DNA from: an uncultured cyanobacterium
GTDB taxonomy: Bacteria; Cyanobacteriota; Cyanobacteriia; Cyanobacteriales; Geitlerinemataceae
Length of the DNA stretch: 64,000 bases
Reading direction: 5' to 3'
Assembly (NCBI GenBank): GCA_937899645.1
Contig: CALCCD010000031.1
Location: forward strand, 17,242-81,241
A program made the translations under genes and the position numbers. The notes beneath the pieces were generated by a model, which saw only the letters and a program-made list of their open reading frames with translations, was not told the origin of the DNA and did not search any database. Every line of letters starts with the position of its first letter. Position 1 is the first letter of the stretch. This document shows positions 29,679 through 39,019 of the stretch, one piece after another.

Positions 29679-32600
29679 TTGGTTTACATCAAGCAGATCG
29701 ACCTTACCAACTTCAAATCCTTCGGCGGCACGACTCACGTTCCTTTGACGCCGGAGTTCACTGTCGTGTCGGGGCCGAACGGCTCGGGGAAGTCGAATAT
29801 TCTCGACGCGCTGCTGTTTTGCCTGGGGATCTCGTCATCAAAGGGGATGCGCGCCGATCGCCTGCCGGATCTGGTCAACCAAAACCAAGCGCAGCGCAAG
29901 GGCACGTCCGAAGCCAGCGTTACGGTTACCTTCGATCTCGATAGCGAATTTCCCCTCGCGCCGGACGGCACGCCCGCCAACGTGGTCGATGCTGCCGCGA
30001 TCGCCGAAATCGGCCAGGGCGATCCCGAGTGGAGCGTCACCCGCCGCCTGCGCGTCACCAAATCCGGCTACACCTCTAGCTACTACATCAACGGCGAAGC
30101 GGCCACATTGGGCGAGCTGCACGAAAAGCTCAGCCAGCTACGGATCTACCCTGAGGGCTATAACGTCGTGCTGCAAGGCGACGTGACCAGCATCATCTCA
30201 ATGAACCTGCGCGAACGGCGCGAAATTATCGACGAGCTGGCGGGCGTAGCGGCATTCGATCGCAAAATCGAGCAGGCCAAACGCAAGTTCGAGGCCGTCC
30301 AGGAGCGCGAAGAGCAGTGCCACATTATCGAGCGCGAGCTGATCGCCCAGCGCGACAAGCTGGCCGACGATCGCATCAAGGCCGAAAAGTACAAAGCGCT
30401 CAAGGCCGAATTACTCGAAAAACAAACCTGGGAAAAGGTCTTGCAGTGGCGGCAAATCCAGGCGCAAACGGTGCGGCTGCGCGAGCAGATCGAGTCGGGC
30501 GATCGCGAGCGGCTCGAATTAATGGAACAGCTCGCTAAGCTCGGTGATGAGATCGCACAGAAAAGCGAGGAGCTAGAGCGCCTTAACGCCGAAGTTAAGG
30601 CCCTGGGCGAAGACGAAGCCCTGGCGCAGCAAACCCAGCTCGCTCGCCAGGAGGCCGATCGCGACCGCGTCCAGCAGCGCTGCGATGAACTGGAAACCGC
30701 GATCGAGCGCGCTGGAAACCGCGTCACCGAGATCGAGGCCGAGATCGAACGCGATCGGCTGCAAATCGCCGAACTCACCACGCGCCAGACGGCCTTAGAC
30801 GGCGAAGTCGAGCGGCTGCGAACGGTTCGTAACGAAGCCGCCGCCAAGCTGGAAGCCGATCGCGAGACCGCCAGCGAGATGGCCGCCACTGCCGATGCCT
30901 GGATGCGCGAACAAATGGAGCTGCGCCACCAAACCGAGGAACTGCAAAACCGCATCGCGCCGCAGCAAGCCGAGCGCGCCCAGCTCCAGGAGCGCCTCAG
31001 CCAAGCCGATCGCCAGCTTGCCGAACTGACTGAAAGCCGCGATCGGCTCACCGTCGAACTCGCCACCGCCCGCCGCCAGCAGGCCACGATCGTTCGCGAC
31101 CGCGACGCTGCCCAACAGTCCCAGCAGCAGCTCGAAGCCGCCGCCACCGAAGCCGAAACCGAGCTACAAGTCCAGCAGCAGACCCGCACCCGCCTCGAGA
31201 ACGAACAGCGCGACAAACAGCGCCGCCTCGACAAGCTCGAAGCCCGCGCTCAGGCAATGCAGGAGGCCTCCGGCAGTCAGGCCACGCAGCTCCTGGTGAA
31301 GTCGGGGATCGAGGGCATCTGCGGCCTGGTGGCGCAGCTCGGGCGCGTCGAAAACGAGTTTCGCATGGCGCTAGAGACGGCGGCGGGCGGGCGGCTCGGG
31401 CAGCTTGTGGTCGAAGACGATCTGGTGGCGGCGACGGGAATTCGGCTGCTGAAGGAGCGACGGGCGGGACGGGCGACGTTTTTGCCACTCAATAAAATTC
31501 GATCGCCGCGCATCAACCTCAACCCCGAGGTCAAACGCGCGCCGGGATTTATCGATCTAGCGCTGGATCTAATCGACTGCGAGCCGCGATACGACGACGT
31601 GTTTGCCTACGTCTTCGGCAGCACGGTGGTCTTCGATAACTTGGCGAACGCCCGTACCGCTCTGGGTCGGGCGCGGATCGTCACTCTCGACGGCGAGCTG
31701 CTCGAAGCCAGCGGTGCGATGACGGGCGGCGCGAGTCGGCATCGCAGCCAGTTGCGTTTCGGCGACGCGGCGGCGGGCGAGCCGAAGGAACTGCGCGAGC
31801 TGCGCGAACGTCTGGAGCAGATTTCGACGGTACTCGATCGCGGCGAGGTCAAGATTGCCGAGTGGGCGCTGCGCGTCAAAGAGACAGCGCGATCGCTGCA
31901 AGAGGCCAGCCAAACCGCCCGCGATTTGGGGCGCGACCTGGAACGCGCCGATCGCGATATCGAAGCGCTGCAAACCCAACTCGAACGCGCCACTGCCCAA
32001 TTGGAACGCGCCACCACCGATCGCCAGACCGCCGAAACCCGCCTCGGTGAAATCGATCGCGCCCTACCCGAACTCATCGAGCAGCTCCAAACCCTGCAAA
32101 CTCAGCTCGACGAACTCGAAGCCTCCCAAAGTCAGAGCGAGTGGACGACGCTACAAGCCACCATCCGCCAACAGGAGGCCGACCTGCAAGCGCGCGACGC
32201 CGAACTCCAGCAGGCGCAGCAGCGACGCAAGGACGCCCGCGACGCCGAGGAGCGCCTGCGCGAGGGCATCGATCGCGCCACCGCCCAGATTGCCGAACTC
32301 CAGCAAGCTCAGGCCGACGATCGCATCAAGCTGACAAACAATCGCGATCGCCTCGCCGGGTTCGCCAAACTTATCGAGCAGATCCGCGCCGCGATCGCCA
32401 CCCTCGACTCGAAGCTGCTGGCGCAAAAGCAAGCCCGCGATCGCGCCGAAACCGAGTTACGCGATCGGCAGACCACCCAGCAGCAAACCGACTGGCGACT
32501 GCAAAAGTCGATCGAAAATCAGGAAGGGCGGCGATCGCAGCTCGAAACCCTCAGTCGCGACCTCGAAGAGCGTCAAGCCGATCTCCCGGATCCTCTGCCG

Positions 32601-33287
32601 GAGCTGCCCCCCGCCGTCCGCGACCCGAACCAAATCGAAGCGCTGCAAAAGAGCATCCGAAACCTCTCGCGGCGCATCGAAGCGATGGAGCCGGTCAATA
32701 TGCTGGCGCTCGAAGAGTTCGACAAAACCCAGGCGCGCCTCGACAGCCTTACCGAAAAGCTCGAAACCCTAGAGGCCGAGCGCACCGAAGTTCTGCTCCG
32801 CATCGAGAACTTCACGACGCTGCGGGTGCGCGCTTTTACCGAGACTTTCGACGCCGTCAACGAGAATTTTTCGCGGATTTTCGCAGAGCTATCCCAGGGT
32901 GACGGCTACCTCCAGCTCACCAACTCCGAGAACCCGTTCGAGAGCGGCCTCAATCTGGTCGCTCACCCGAAAGGCAAGCCGGTACAGCGCCTAGCGTCGA
33001 TGTCCGGCGGCGAAAAATCACTGACGGCGCTGAGCTTTATCTTCGCGCTCCAGCGCTACCGCCCGTCGCCGTTCTATGCCTTCGATGAAGTGGATATGTT
33101 CCTCGATGGGGCGAACGTGGAGCGGCTGGCGAAGACAATCCGGCGGCAGGCCGAGCAGGCGCAGTTCCTGGTGGTGAGTTTGCGGCGTCCGACGATCGAG
33201 GCATCGATGCGAACGATCGGCGTGACTCAGGCGCGGGGTGCGTACACGCAGGTGTTGGGGCTAAAGCTACCGAAAAGCGCATCGTAA
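29679..33287 (+). CDS. smc: Chromosome segregation protein SMC
   Basis: About 1202 residues. The head begins VYIKQIDLTNFKSFGG with Walker A GPNGSGKSN. Two long coiled coils flank a hinge at about residues 540-690 (GIEGICGLVAQLGRVE, then GAMTGGASRHR). The C-terminal head has the ABC signature LASMSGGEKSLTALSFIFAL, Walker B FYAFDEVDMFLD and the D-loop. It compacts and segregates chromosomal DNA together with ScpA and ScpB. No ATG start exists. TTG 29679 gives the usual family start and length; TTG 29529 would add 50 residues. Confidence 0.95.
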   Translation: MVYIKQIDLTNFKSFGGTTHVPLTPEFTVVSGPNGSGKSNILDALLFCLGISSSKGMRADRLPDLVNQNQAQRKGTSEASVTVTFDLDSEFPLAPDGTPANVVDAAAIAEIGQGDPEWSVTRRLRVTKSGYTSSYYINGEAATLGELHEKLSQLRIYPEGYNVVLQGDVTSIISMNLRERREIIDELAGVAAFDRKIEQAKRKFEAVQEREEQCHIIERELIAQRDKLADDRIKAEKYKALKAELLEKQTWEKVLQWRQIQAQTVRLREQIESGDRERLELMEQLAKLGDEIAQKSEELERLNAEVKALGEDEALAQQTQLARQEADRDRVQQRCDELETAIERAGNRVTEIEAEIERDRLQIAELTTRQTALDGEVERLRTVRNEAAAKLEADRETASEMAATADAWMREQMELRHQTEELQNRIAPQQAERAQLQERLSQADRQLAELTESRDRLTVELATARRQQATIVRDRDAAQQSQQQLEAAATEAETELQVQQQTRTRLENEQRDKQRRLDKLEARAQAMQEASGSQATQLLVKSGIEGICGLVAQLGRVENEFRMALETAAGGRLGQLVVEDDLVAATGIRLLKERRAGRATFLPLNKIRSPRINLNPEVKRAPGFIDLALDLIDCEPRYDDVFAYVFGSTVVFDNLANARTALGRARIVTLDGELLEASGAMTGGASRHRSQLRFGDAAAGEPKELRELRERLEQISTVLDRGEVKIAEWALRVKETARSLQEASQTARDLGRDLERADRDIEALQTQLERATAQLERATTDRQTAETRLGEIDRALPELIEQLQTLQTQLDELEASQSQSEWTTLQATIRQQEADLQARDAELQQAQQRRKDARDAEERLREGIDRATAQIAELQQAQADDRIKLTNNRDRLAGFAKLIEQIRAAIATLDSKLLAQKQARDRAETELRDRQTTQQQTDWRLQKSIENQEGRRSQLETLSRDLEERQADLPDPLPELPPAVRDPNQIEALQKSIRNLSRRIEAMEPVNMLALEEFDKTQARLDSLTEKLETLEAERTEVLLRIENFTTLRVRAFTETFDAVNENFSRIFAELSQGDGYLQLTNSENPFESGLNLVAHPKGKPVQRLASMSGGEKSLTALSFIFALQRYRPSPFYAFDEVDMFLDGANVERLAKTIRRQAEQAQFLVVSLRRPTIEASMRTIGVTQARGAYTQVLGLKLPKSAS

Positions 33288-33315
33288 TCTCGCATCGTAT
33301 ATCTCGCAATCATCG

Positions 33316-33345
33316 TTCCGACGCTCTGCGTCTGCGGTGTATACA
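33316..33345 (+). repeat. Left terminal inverted repeat of the IS4-family element
   Basis: 30 bases matching the reverse complement of 34792-34821 at 28 positions. Confidence 0.85.
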
Positions 33346-33378
33346 GAAGTCAGCGAGTAAAGTGAGAGGAAAGACGAA

Positions 33379-34805
33379 ATGGCTGTAAACCCGATAACGC
33401 TACACGGTCGAGGCGTGAAGACAGCAGTGTTTGGAGACAAGCGACTGGAAAAAAGGGGGCGAACCTGTACGAAGCGCTGTGCGAGACTCAATCGGTGAGC
33501 ATCCGGGAGTTGGGCGGAGACTGGGCGGAGCAAATGGGGTACTACCGATTCTTGAACAACGAGAGCGTGAGAGTGAGCGAACTGAGCCGAAGCTTGGGGA
33601 GTCAGTGCCAAGAGCAAGTGTCAGGCCGCCACGTGCTGTCAGTGAGCGACACGAGCGAAATCGTCCTGCAAAGGAACGCTGGGAAGCTAAAGGCAGAAGG
33701 GCAGGGAATCGTGGGAATCCATCAGAGCCCGGGGTTCTTGATTCACCCGAGTCTGGTTTTGGATAGCCAGAGTGGTTTCCCACTGGGAATCAGCCATGTG
33801 AGAGTGTGGAGCCGAGCCAAAGGCGCACCAAACAAACGAGGACGCCAGTATCAAAACCTGCCGATGGGAGAGAAAGAATCGTTCAAGTGGCTCGACTCGG
33901 CTCAAAACAGCCAGCGCTGCCTGGAGGCGGGAGGCAGCATCCGAGTGACTCACATCGGCGACCGCGAGGCCGACATCTACGAAGAGTGGGTGGAAAAGCC
34001 CGGTCGCACCAGCGAGATTTTGGTGCGCGCTCGTTCTAACCGCCGCATTGGCAATAGCGGGCAGAAGCTCTTCCAACACCTGAGCGAGCAGCCAGTGGAA
34101 GGGACGTACTGCTTTCACATCACCCCAGACGCTCGCCACCCTCGAACTCAGCGCGAAGCGTGGATGGCCGTTCGGATTGCCCGCGTCGAACTCCAGCGTC
34201 CTTACCGACTGCGGGCAACCGACTACCCAGCTTCCGTCTCTGTATTTGCTGTCGAAGCTCGTGAGGTTCAACCGCCCGCTGGGGCAACCCCGATTCATTG
34301 GCGGTTATTGACGACTCACCGCGTCACTGGCATCGAGCAAGCCCTGCTGGTGATTCGTTGGTACGGCTGGCGCTGGCGCATCAAGCAGCTATTTTTCTCT
34401 CTCAAGCAAGGCGGGCTCGACATCGAGAGTTCTCAACTCTCTTCTGCTCCGGCTATCGAACGCCTTACCGTTCTCGCTTTGGCTGCAGCTTTGCGGGTTC
34501 TTCAACTGATTCACGGACGTGATGATGATTCCTGGCCTGCTACGGTGGCCTTCTCCTCTGCCCAGCTCGCCTGCCTCCGCGAGCTTGCCCCTTCGCTCAA
34601 TGGGCGAACCCTTGCCCAGCAGAATCCACACACGCCTCTCTCTCTTGCCTGGGCTGTTTGGGGCATTGCTCGCTTGGGGGGCTGGTCGGGGTTGTCCAGC
34701 CAGCGTCCCCCTGGGGCGAGGACTCTCTTTCGCGGGCTCCAGAAGTTCCACGACCTCTTCCACGGCTGGTCTCTCGCTCGCACCTACGATGTGTATACAC
34801 CGTAG
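33379..34805 (+). pseudogene. IS4-family transposase, frameshifted and with catalytic Glu changed to Lys
   Basis: The N-terminus starts at ATG 33379 and reads to GDKRLEKRG. The frame is then lost at an A6G5 run (about 33449-33459), and the rest continues in the minus-one frame (ANLYEALCETQSVSIREL...). Restoring one base would give a protein of about 475 residues, normal for the family. The downstream part has the first Asp (SVSDTSEIVL) and the second Asp in HIGDREADIYE. The YREK motif reads Y-x2-R-x3-K-x6-K (YGWRWRIKQLFFSLK): the third catalytic acid is Lys (AAG at 34383-34385). Both faults suggest the copy cannot transpose by itself. A frameshift by slippage cannot be excluded, but the run is not a canonical slippery heptamer in the starting frame. 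Confidence 0.8.
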
Positions 34806-34821
34806 ACGCGGAGCGTCGGAA
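34792..34821 (+). repeat. Right terminal inverted repeat of the IS4-family element
   Basis: 30 bases, the partner of 33316-33345. It contains the last codons and stop of the transposase. A further copy of GACGCTCTGCGTC, as in the left repeat, occurs just outside at about 34831-34843. Confidence 0.85.
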
Positions 34822-34913
34822 TGCCCTGACAGACGCTCTGCGTCGAGTCATGCGGCGCTGAGCGCTGGACACTGCATTCCCGAACGATGTGGATGGGTTC
34901 AAGGAGACCGATC

Positions 34914-35408
34914 GTGAACACAGGAACGCTGACATTTTTCTGCGGCAAGATGGGTGCGGGCAAGTCCACCAAAGCCAAAGAAGTCGCGCGCGAAACCAAC
35001 GCCGTCCTGCTCTGCGAAGACGAGTGGCTGGCCGCTCTCTTTCCCGGCGAAATTTCGTCGCTCGAAGACTACGTAAAGCGTTCCAAGCGGCTGAAGCCAC
35101 AAGTCAAGAAGCTGGTGCAGTCGATTCTGAAGACCGGCACGAACGTCGTGATGGATTTCCCCGCCAATACGGTGCAACAGCGGGAGTGGTTCAGGGGAAT
35201 TTTCACGGAAGTCGGTGCGCCCCATCGACTGGTTTACATCGACGCCACGGACGAAGTCTGCCTCCAACAGATCGCCAACCGACGACTCGAGCAGCCGGAG
35301 CGCGCCGCGACCGATACGGCAGAAATGTTTGAGACCGTCGCGCAATACTTCGCCGAGCCTTCACCGGAGGAAGGGTTTGCGATCGCGAGAGTCGCTAGAA
35401 ATGCTTAG
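34914..35408 (+). CDS. Small P-loop kinase-like protein (zeta-toxin/AAA-type predicted kinase)
   Basis: About 164 residues from GTG 34914, with AAGGAG spaced about nine bases upstream. It begins TLTFFCGKMGAGKSTKAKEVA (Walker A near residue 11-18). An Asp/Glu-rich CEDEWLAALFPG segment follows, then VVMDFPANTVQQREWFR and an arginine-rich lid (NRRLEQPERAATDTAEMFETV). The pattern is that of small predicted kinases (COG0645/COG4639), which phosphorylate unknown small molecules; some relatives are toxins. It sits directly downstream of the insertion sequence with no partner gene. Confidence 0.7.
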   Translation: MNTGTLTFFCGKMGAGKSTKAKEVARETNAVLLCEDEWLAALFPGEISSLEDYVKRSKRLKPQVKKLVQSILKTGTNVVMDFPANTVQQREWFRGIFTEVGAPHRLVYIDATDEVCLQQIANRRLEQPERAATDTAEMFETVAQYFAEPSPEEGFAIARVARNA

Positions 35409-35796
35409 AAATACGTAGCACCAAACATGGCGCGCATCGAACCTTACGCCGTTGAGGCGCGAACGACGGAGTTCAAAGAGCCCAACAGCGCTCACCCTAA
35501 GTAGATTCACTTGCTTTTGGCCTGAAATTCCCCAAATCCTGGCAAACTTCACGGGAACTTCATCAAAATCACCGTATTCTTCACGGAAGCTTTAATCAGT
35601 AGCCCTGTAAAAATCAATACAATACGGACGAGCAGATCGGTGATATTCGCTACAAATTTCCCGGAGACGCCGTCGATCGCGACTTAATTCACGCGCAGCC
35701 TGCGTGATACTTGCGATCTCAATGCGGCTTCTACCCGGACTCAGGTCTGGCAACATGCGGACGTGCTCTCGCCAACTTTTCTATATTGAGGTCGCC
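35409..35796. other. Intergenic region upstream of the PEP-CTERM gene
   Basis: 388 bases without a supported gene. It contains two direct copies of CTTCACGG about 30 bases apart (near 35550 and 35580). An AT-rich stretch follows at about 35600-35650 that could hold a promoter. Nothing more can be supported. Confidence 0.35.
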
Positions 35797-36537
35797 ATGA
35801 AACTAAGCAACACCCCCATTCGCTTCACCGTCGGCGCTGCCGCCCTCGCGATCGGCGTTGTCGTCGGCGTGGCTCCCGCAGCGCGCGCAGGCTTCGACTC
35901 GAGCGTTAAAACTCTGGTTCCCAGCGATAACATCATTAGCTACGACCTGCGCAGCCACGCTGACGGGAACGCTGCCTCGCCTTTCTACGGCCTACGCATG
36001 GATGGCCTGATTGCCAACGGTCACAATACCTTCAACTTCGACCACGAAGATGCTGGCCTCTGGCTCGACTACGACGTGGTCAATGGCTCGATTCACATCC
36101 ACGGTCAAGCGTTCGGCGGCAAAGATACCGGCTCTGAGTACGATCCCCACAACTCCGGCTTCGCCCAAATCGACTTCTGGTATAGCGGCGTCCAGGCCAC
36201 CGGTACGGATGGTGAGGTCGTTGTTAACAGTGCCCTTGACGGTAGCGGTGGCGAAGGTTCGATTACTTTCGACGGTGTAGAGTACACCCTGCGATCGAAG
36301 TCGAACGGTCACTACGACTTCAAGCTCAAGTACGGCCACCGCCTCCCAGGTAACGACCAGCTCGTCGGCTACGGCTGGATGCAGTATGAAAAAGGCGGCG
36401 ATTGGTACGGCGGCAACACCGGCAACACCACCGACTGGCTCTTTGAAGCCGACCCGAAAGACGTTCCCGAGCCCGGTGTCGTGCTGGGTCTGCTGAGCGT
36501 CGGTGCGCTGAGCGCAATCCGCAAGCGCCGCGTCTAG
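35797..36537 (+). CDS. PEP-CTERM sorting-signal protein
   Basis: 246 residues from ATG 35797 (GAGG upstream). The signal peptide is residues 1-31 (cleavage near ARAG). A beta-rich mature domain of about 185 residues with no recognised family follows; it is rich in Gly, Asp and aromatic residues (HNTFNFDHEDAGLWLDYD). It ends in a textbook PEP-CTERM tail: VPEPG, a hydrophobic helix and RKRR. Such proteins are exported and anchored or released by an exosortase; the exosortase gene is not in the window. Confidence 0.88.
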   Translation: MKLSNTPIRFTVGAAALAIGVVVGVAPAARAGFDSSVKTLVPSDNIISYDLRSHADGNAASPFYGLRMDGLIANGHNTFNFDHEDAGLWLDYDVVNGSIHIHGQAFGGKDTGSEYDPHNSGFAQIDFWYSGVQATGTDGEVVVNSALDGSGGEGSITFDGVEYTLRSKSNGHYDFKLKYGHRLPGNDQLVGYGWMQYEKGGDWYGGNTGNTTDWLFEADPKDVPEPGVVLGLLSVGALSAIRKRRV

Positions 36538-36545
36538 CGTTTGCC

Positions 36546-36588
36546 CTGGTCGGGAAGCCGTGCGAGTCGGTTTCCCACCAGCTTTTTT
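36546..36588 (+). terminator. Rho-independent terminator between convergent genes
   Basis: A stem-loop built from CTGGT/ACCAG and GGGAA/TTCCC with a one-base bulge, followed by CTTTTTT (36582-36588). It closes the PEP-CTERM gene just before the stop codon of the opposing TPR gene. Confidence 0.75.
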
Positions 36589-36589
36589 G

Positions 36590-37555
36590 CTAATTCTGCA
36601 AGAGGCGCAGCCGATCGAGGGCGCGCTCTTGCCAGTCCGTTTGGCTCTGACGCTCGTAGAGTAGCGCCGCGATCTGGTAGTCCGCGACTGCCGCCTCGCG
36701 GTTGCCGACTTGCTCTGCGATCGCCGCCCGCACGAAGTAGGCATTGGCGTACAGTTCGTCGATCGCGATAACCGTGTCGAGATCTGCCAGTGCTGCCGTG
36801 TAGTCCGCCCGTAGGAAGTGGGCGTTGCCCCGGTTGTAGTAAGCGTCGCGGTAGGTATCGTCGCGGCGGATCGCCTGGGTGTAGTTGGCGATCGCGCGGG
36901 GCTTCTGGTCGAGGGCGGCGTAGGCGAGGCCGCGATTGTTGTAGGCCGGGGCGTAGTCCGGATCTAGCTCGATCGCCATGTCGTAGTCCGCGATCGCCGC
37001 TTCGTAGTCTTGCTGGGAGTAGTGCAGCACGCCGCGATGGTTGTACGCCAGGGCGTAGTCGGGGTCGAGTTCGATCGCGCGTTCGTAGTCCGCCAGTGCC
37101 AGGTCGGCGCGCCCGGTGGAGTAGTAAGCCAAGCCGCGATCGCCGTAGAGCGTCACCTGGATATCGTCGTCGTTCGTCAGTGCCAGCGCCCGGTCGTAGT
37201 CGGCGATCGCTGCAGCGTATTCCCCCCGCTGGTGGTGTGCCAAACCACGGAAACGGTAAGCGTCGGCACTGCGGCTGTCTCGCTCGATCGCGCGATCGAG
37301 CAGCTCGATGCTCCCGACATAGTTGCCCGCGCGATATTCCGCCACGCCGCGCTCGACTAGCGAGTCCGCTGATTCGCCTGTCGTTCCTGCATCCGACTCT
37401 GCGTCTGACCCTGCGTCCGACCCTGCGTCCGTCTGGGCGATCGCGTCTGGCACGGCGGTGTCGAGTGGCCGAGCGGCCTGCGCGGGAGCGGCCAGTGCGG
37501 CAACAGCGGCCAGCACGGCGATCGGGAAAGTTAAACGAGAGAAGGGCAGTGTCAT
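36590..37555 (-). CDS. Exported tetratricopeptide-repeat protein
   Basis: About 321 residues from ATG 37555. A signal peptide (PIAVLAAVAALAAPAQA) is followed by an Asp/Ser/Gly-rich linker, partly repeated (DAGSDAGSDAESDAG). About seven TPR units follow at about 60-305, with the repeated consensus AYxNRGxAxxxxxxxxxAIADYxxAIxxDPxY. A periplasmic protein-interaction scaffold is the most that can be inferred. Confidence 0.85.
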   Translation of the reverse strand: MTLPFSRLTFPIAVLAAVAALAAPAQAARPLDTAVPDAIAQTDAGSDAGSDAESDAGTTGESADSLVERGVAEYRAGNYVGSIELLDRAIERDSRSADAYRFRGLAHHQRGEYAAAIADYDRALALTNDDDIQVTLYGDRGLAYYSTGRADLALADYERAIELDPDYALAYNHRGVLHYSQQDYEAAIADYDMAIELDPDYAPAYNNRGLAYAALDQKPRAIANYTQAIRRDDTYRDAYYNRGNAHFLRADYTAALADLDTVIAIDELYANAYFVRAAIAEQVGNREAAVADYQIAALLYERQSQTDWQERALDRLRLLQN

Positions 37556-37808
37556 GATCGATGGGGGAGACAACGCTTGGAAGGCGTTATCGCCCTGGAA
37601 ACAGTCTGGAAGGATGAAAGGCGAGAAACGCGATCGTCAACACCGCCAATGTTCGGTCCGGCCTTAGGGCATCACAAAAAGTCCTGCCGGTCTATCCATC
37701 ATGTCGCACGATCGCGCGTTCGCCGTAGGGTAAGCTCGAATTCGCTGAAAACGAAACAACCTAGCAGGAGGTAAGTCCGGCCGCCGCGCGCGATCGGACA
37801 TCGGGCGA

Positions 37809-38810
37809 ATGGAGCGATCGGAGCGAACACGGGTTTTCTTGACGGGCGCGAGCGGCTGCATCGGCCAGTACATCGCCGAAGCGCTAATCGAGCAGACGGA
37901 CTGCGAGCTGTTTCTGTTTCTGCGCGACCCGGCCAAGCTCGCGATCGATCCCGATCGGCGCGACGGAGTCCATATCATCGTCGGCGACCTGAACGACATC
38001 GGTCAGCACGCTGACCTGCTGACAACCATGCACTGCGCGATTCTCACTGCGGCGGCCTGGGGCGGCGCGGCCACCACCCACGACATCAACGTTTCGCGCA
38101 CGCTCCAACTCGTGAACCTGCTCGACCCGGCGGTGTGCGATCGCGTCATCTATTTCTCGACGGCCAGCCTGCTCGATCGCGGCGGTGAGATTCTTCGCGA
38201 GGCCGCTCACTTCGGCACGGACTATATCCGCACGAAGTACGACGCGCTCAGCCAGATTCGCCGATCGCCCCTGGCCGATCGCCTGACGGTGCTGTTTCCG
38301 ACGCTGGTGTGGGGCGGCGACGATCGCAAGCGCCAGTCGCACCTCAACGCCGGACTGCCGGAAATCTTCAAGTGGTCGTGGCTGCTGCGGTTTATCAAGC
38401 TCGATGGCAGCTTCCACAACATCCACGCGCGCGATATCGCCCAGGTGGTGACGCATCTGGTGACGCAACCCGATCGCGAATACGCGCCGCAGTCTTGGGT
38501 GTTGGGCGGCAAGCCTTACAGCGTTAACGACGCGCTGGCCGAGATTTGTCGCTACTGCGGACAGTCGGTGGGCTTTCGCGTTGAGCTGCGATCGTGGCTG
38601 CTGGAAGCGGTCATCAAGATCTTCAATATCCAGCTCGCGTCTTGGGATCGGTTCTGCCTGGACTATCGGCACTTTGTCTACGACGGCGCGATCGACCCGG
38701 CTAAGCTGGGGATGGTTCCGTTTTGCGCGAGCCTCAGCGACATTTTCGAGGTCAGTAGCGTCCCGAAACAAGACACGATCGAGCAGGCCAATGAGCCTAA
38801 TGAGCCCTGA
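37809..38810 (+). CDS. NAD(P)-dependent epimerase/dehydratase (extended SDR)
   Basis: 333 residues. It has a Rossmann TGASGCIGQ motif near residues 12-20, an FLRDPAK strand, VGDLND, the catalytic-region FSTASLLDRGG with Ser-Thr and a YxxxK motif YIRTK, and a C-terminal region typical of extended SDRs. It probably acts on a nucleotide sugar, isoprenoid or similar small molecule; the substrate is not evident. Confidence 0.85.
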   Translation: MERSERTRVFLTGASGCIGQYIAEALIEQTDCELFLFLRDPAKLAIDPDRRDGVHIIVGDLNDIGQHADLLTTMHCAILTAAAWGGAATTHDINVSRTLQLVNLLDPAVCDRVIYFSTASLLDRGGEILREAAHFGTDYIRTKYDALSQIRRSPLADRLTVLFPTLVWGGDDRKRQSHLNAGLPEIFKWSWLLRFIKLDGSFHNIHARDIAQVVTHLVTQPDREYAPQSWVLGGKPYSVNDALAEICRYCGQSVGFRVELRSWLLEAVIKIFNIQLASWDRFCLDYRHFVYDGAIDPAKLGMVPFCASLSDIFEVSSVPKQDTIEQANEPNEP

Positions 38811-38823
38811 GGCCGCATCCCGC

Positions 38824-38923
38824 GTAGGGGCGCATGGCATGCGCCCGAAAATTGGACGAAATAGCGTAAAAATTCAGTTTTTGTCGGTAAATTTCGGCGG
38901 GCGCACTGCCGTGACGCCCCTAC
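38824..38923. repeat. MITE-like palindromic element
   Basis: A 100-base non-coding unit with 9-base perfect terminal inverted repeats (GTAGGGGCG at 38824-38832, CGCCCCTAC at 38915-38923). Each end itself folds into a hairpin (GGGCGCAT with ATGCGCCC on the left). This double-hairpin form is typical of small non-autonomous repeats in cyanobacteria. It sits between two codirectional genes. Confidence 0.6.
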
Positions 38924-39019
38924 CTTTCCCGAACGTCTACTTCTTTCGCGTACTCTCGCATTTTGCAGACGCGACGCCAACAACAAGCTCGAGACCCATT
39001 GCATCCTTTGCTATTTCTG

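Larger units (their letters stand above)
33316..34821 (+). mobile_element. IS4-family insertion sequence, decayed
   Basis: The element is about 1506 bp, bounded by 30-bp imperfect inverted repeats (33316-33345 and 34792-34821; two mismatches by eye) that begin TTCCGACGCTC and end GTGTATACA. It carries one transposase gene, whose stop codon lies inside the right inverted repeat. No matching target-site duplication is visible at the two ends. The transposase is broken (see the pseudogene entry). Confidence 0.85.

Noticed and set aside
30158..31234. 358-residue Ser/Arg-rich frame antisense to smc
   Set aside because: A shadow of the coiled-coil coding region, with composition unlike a folded protein.
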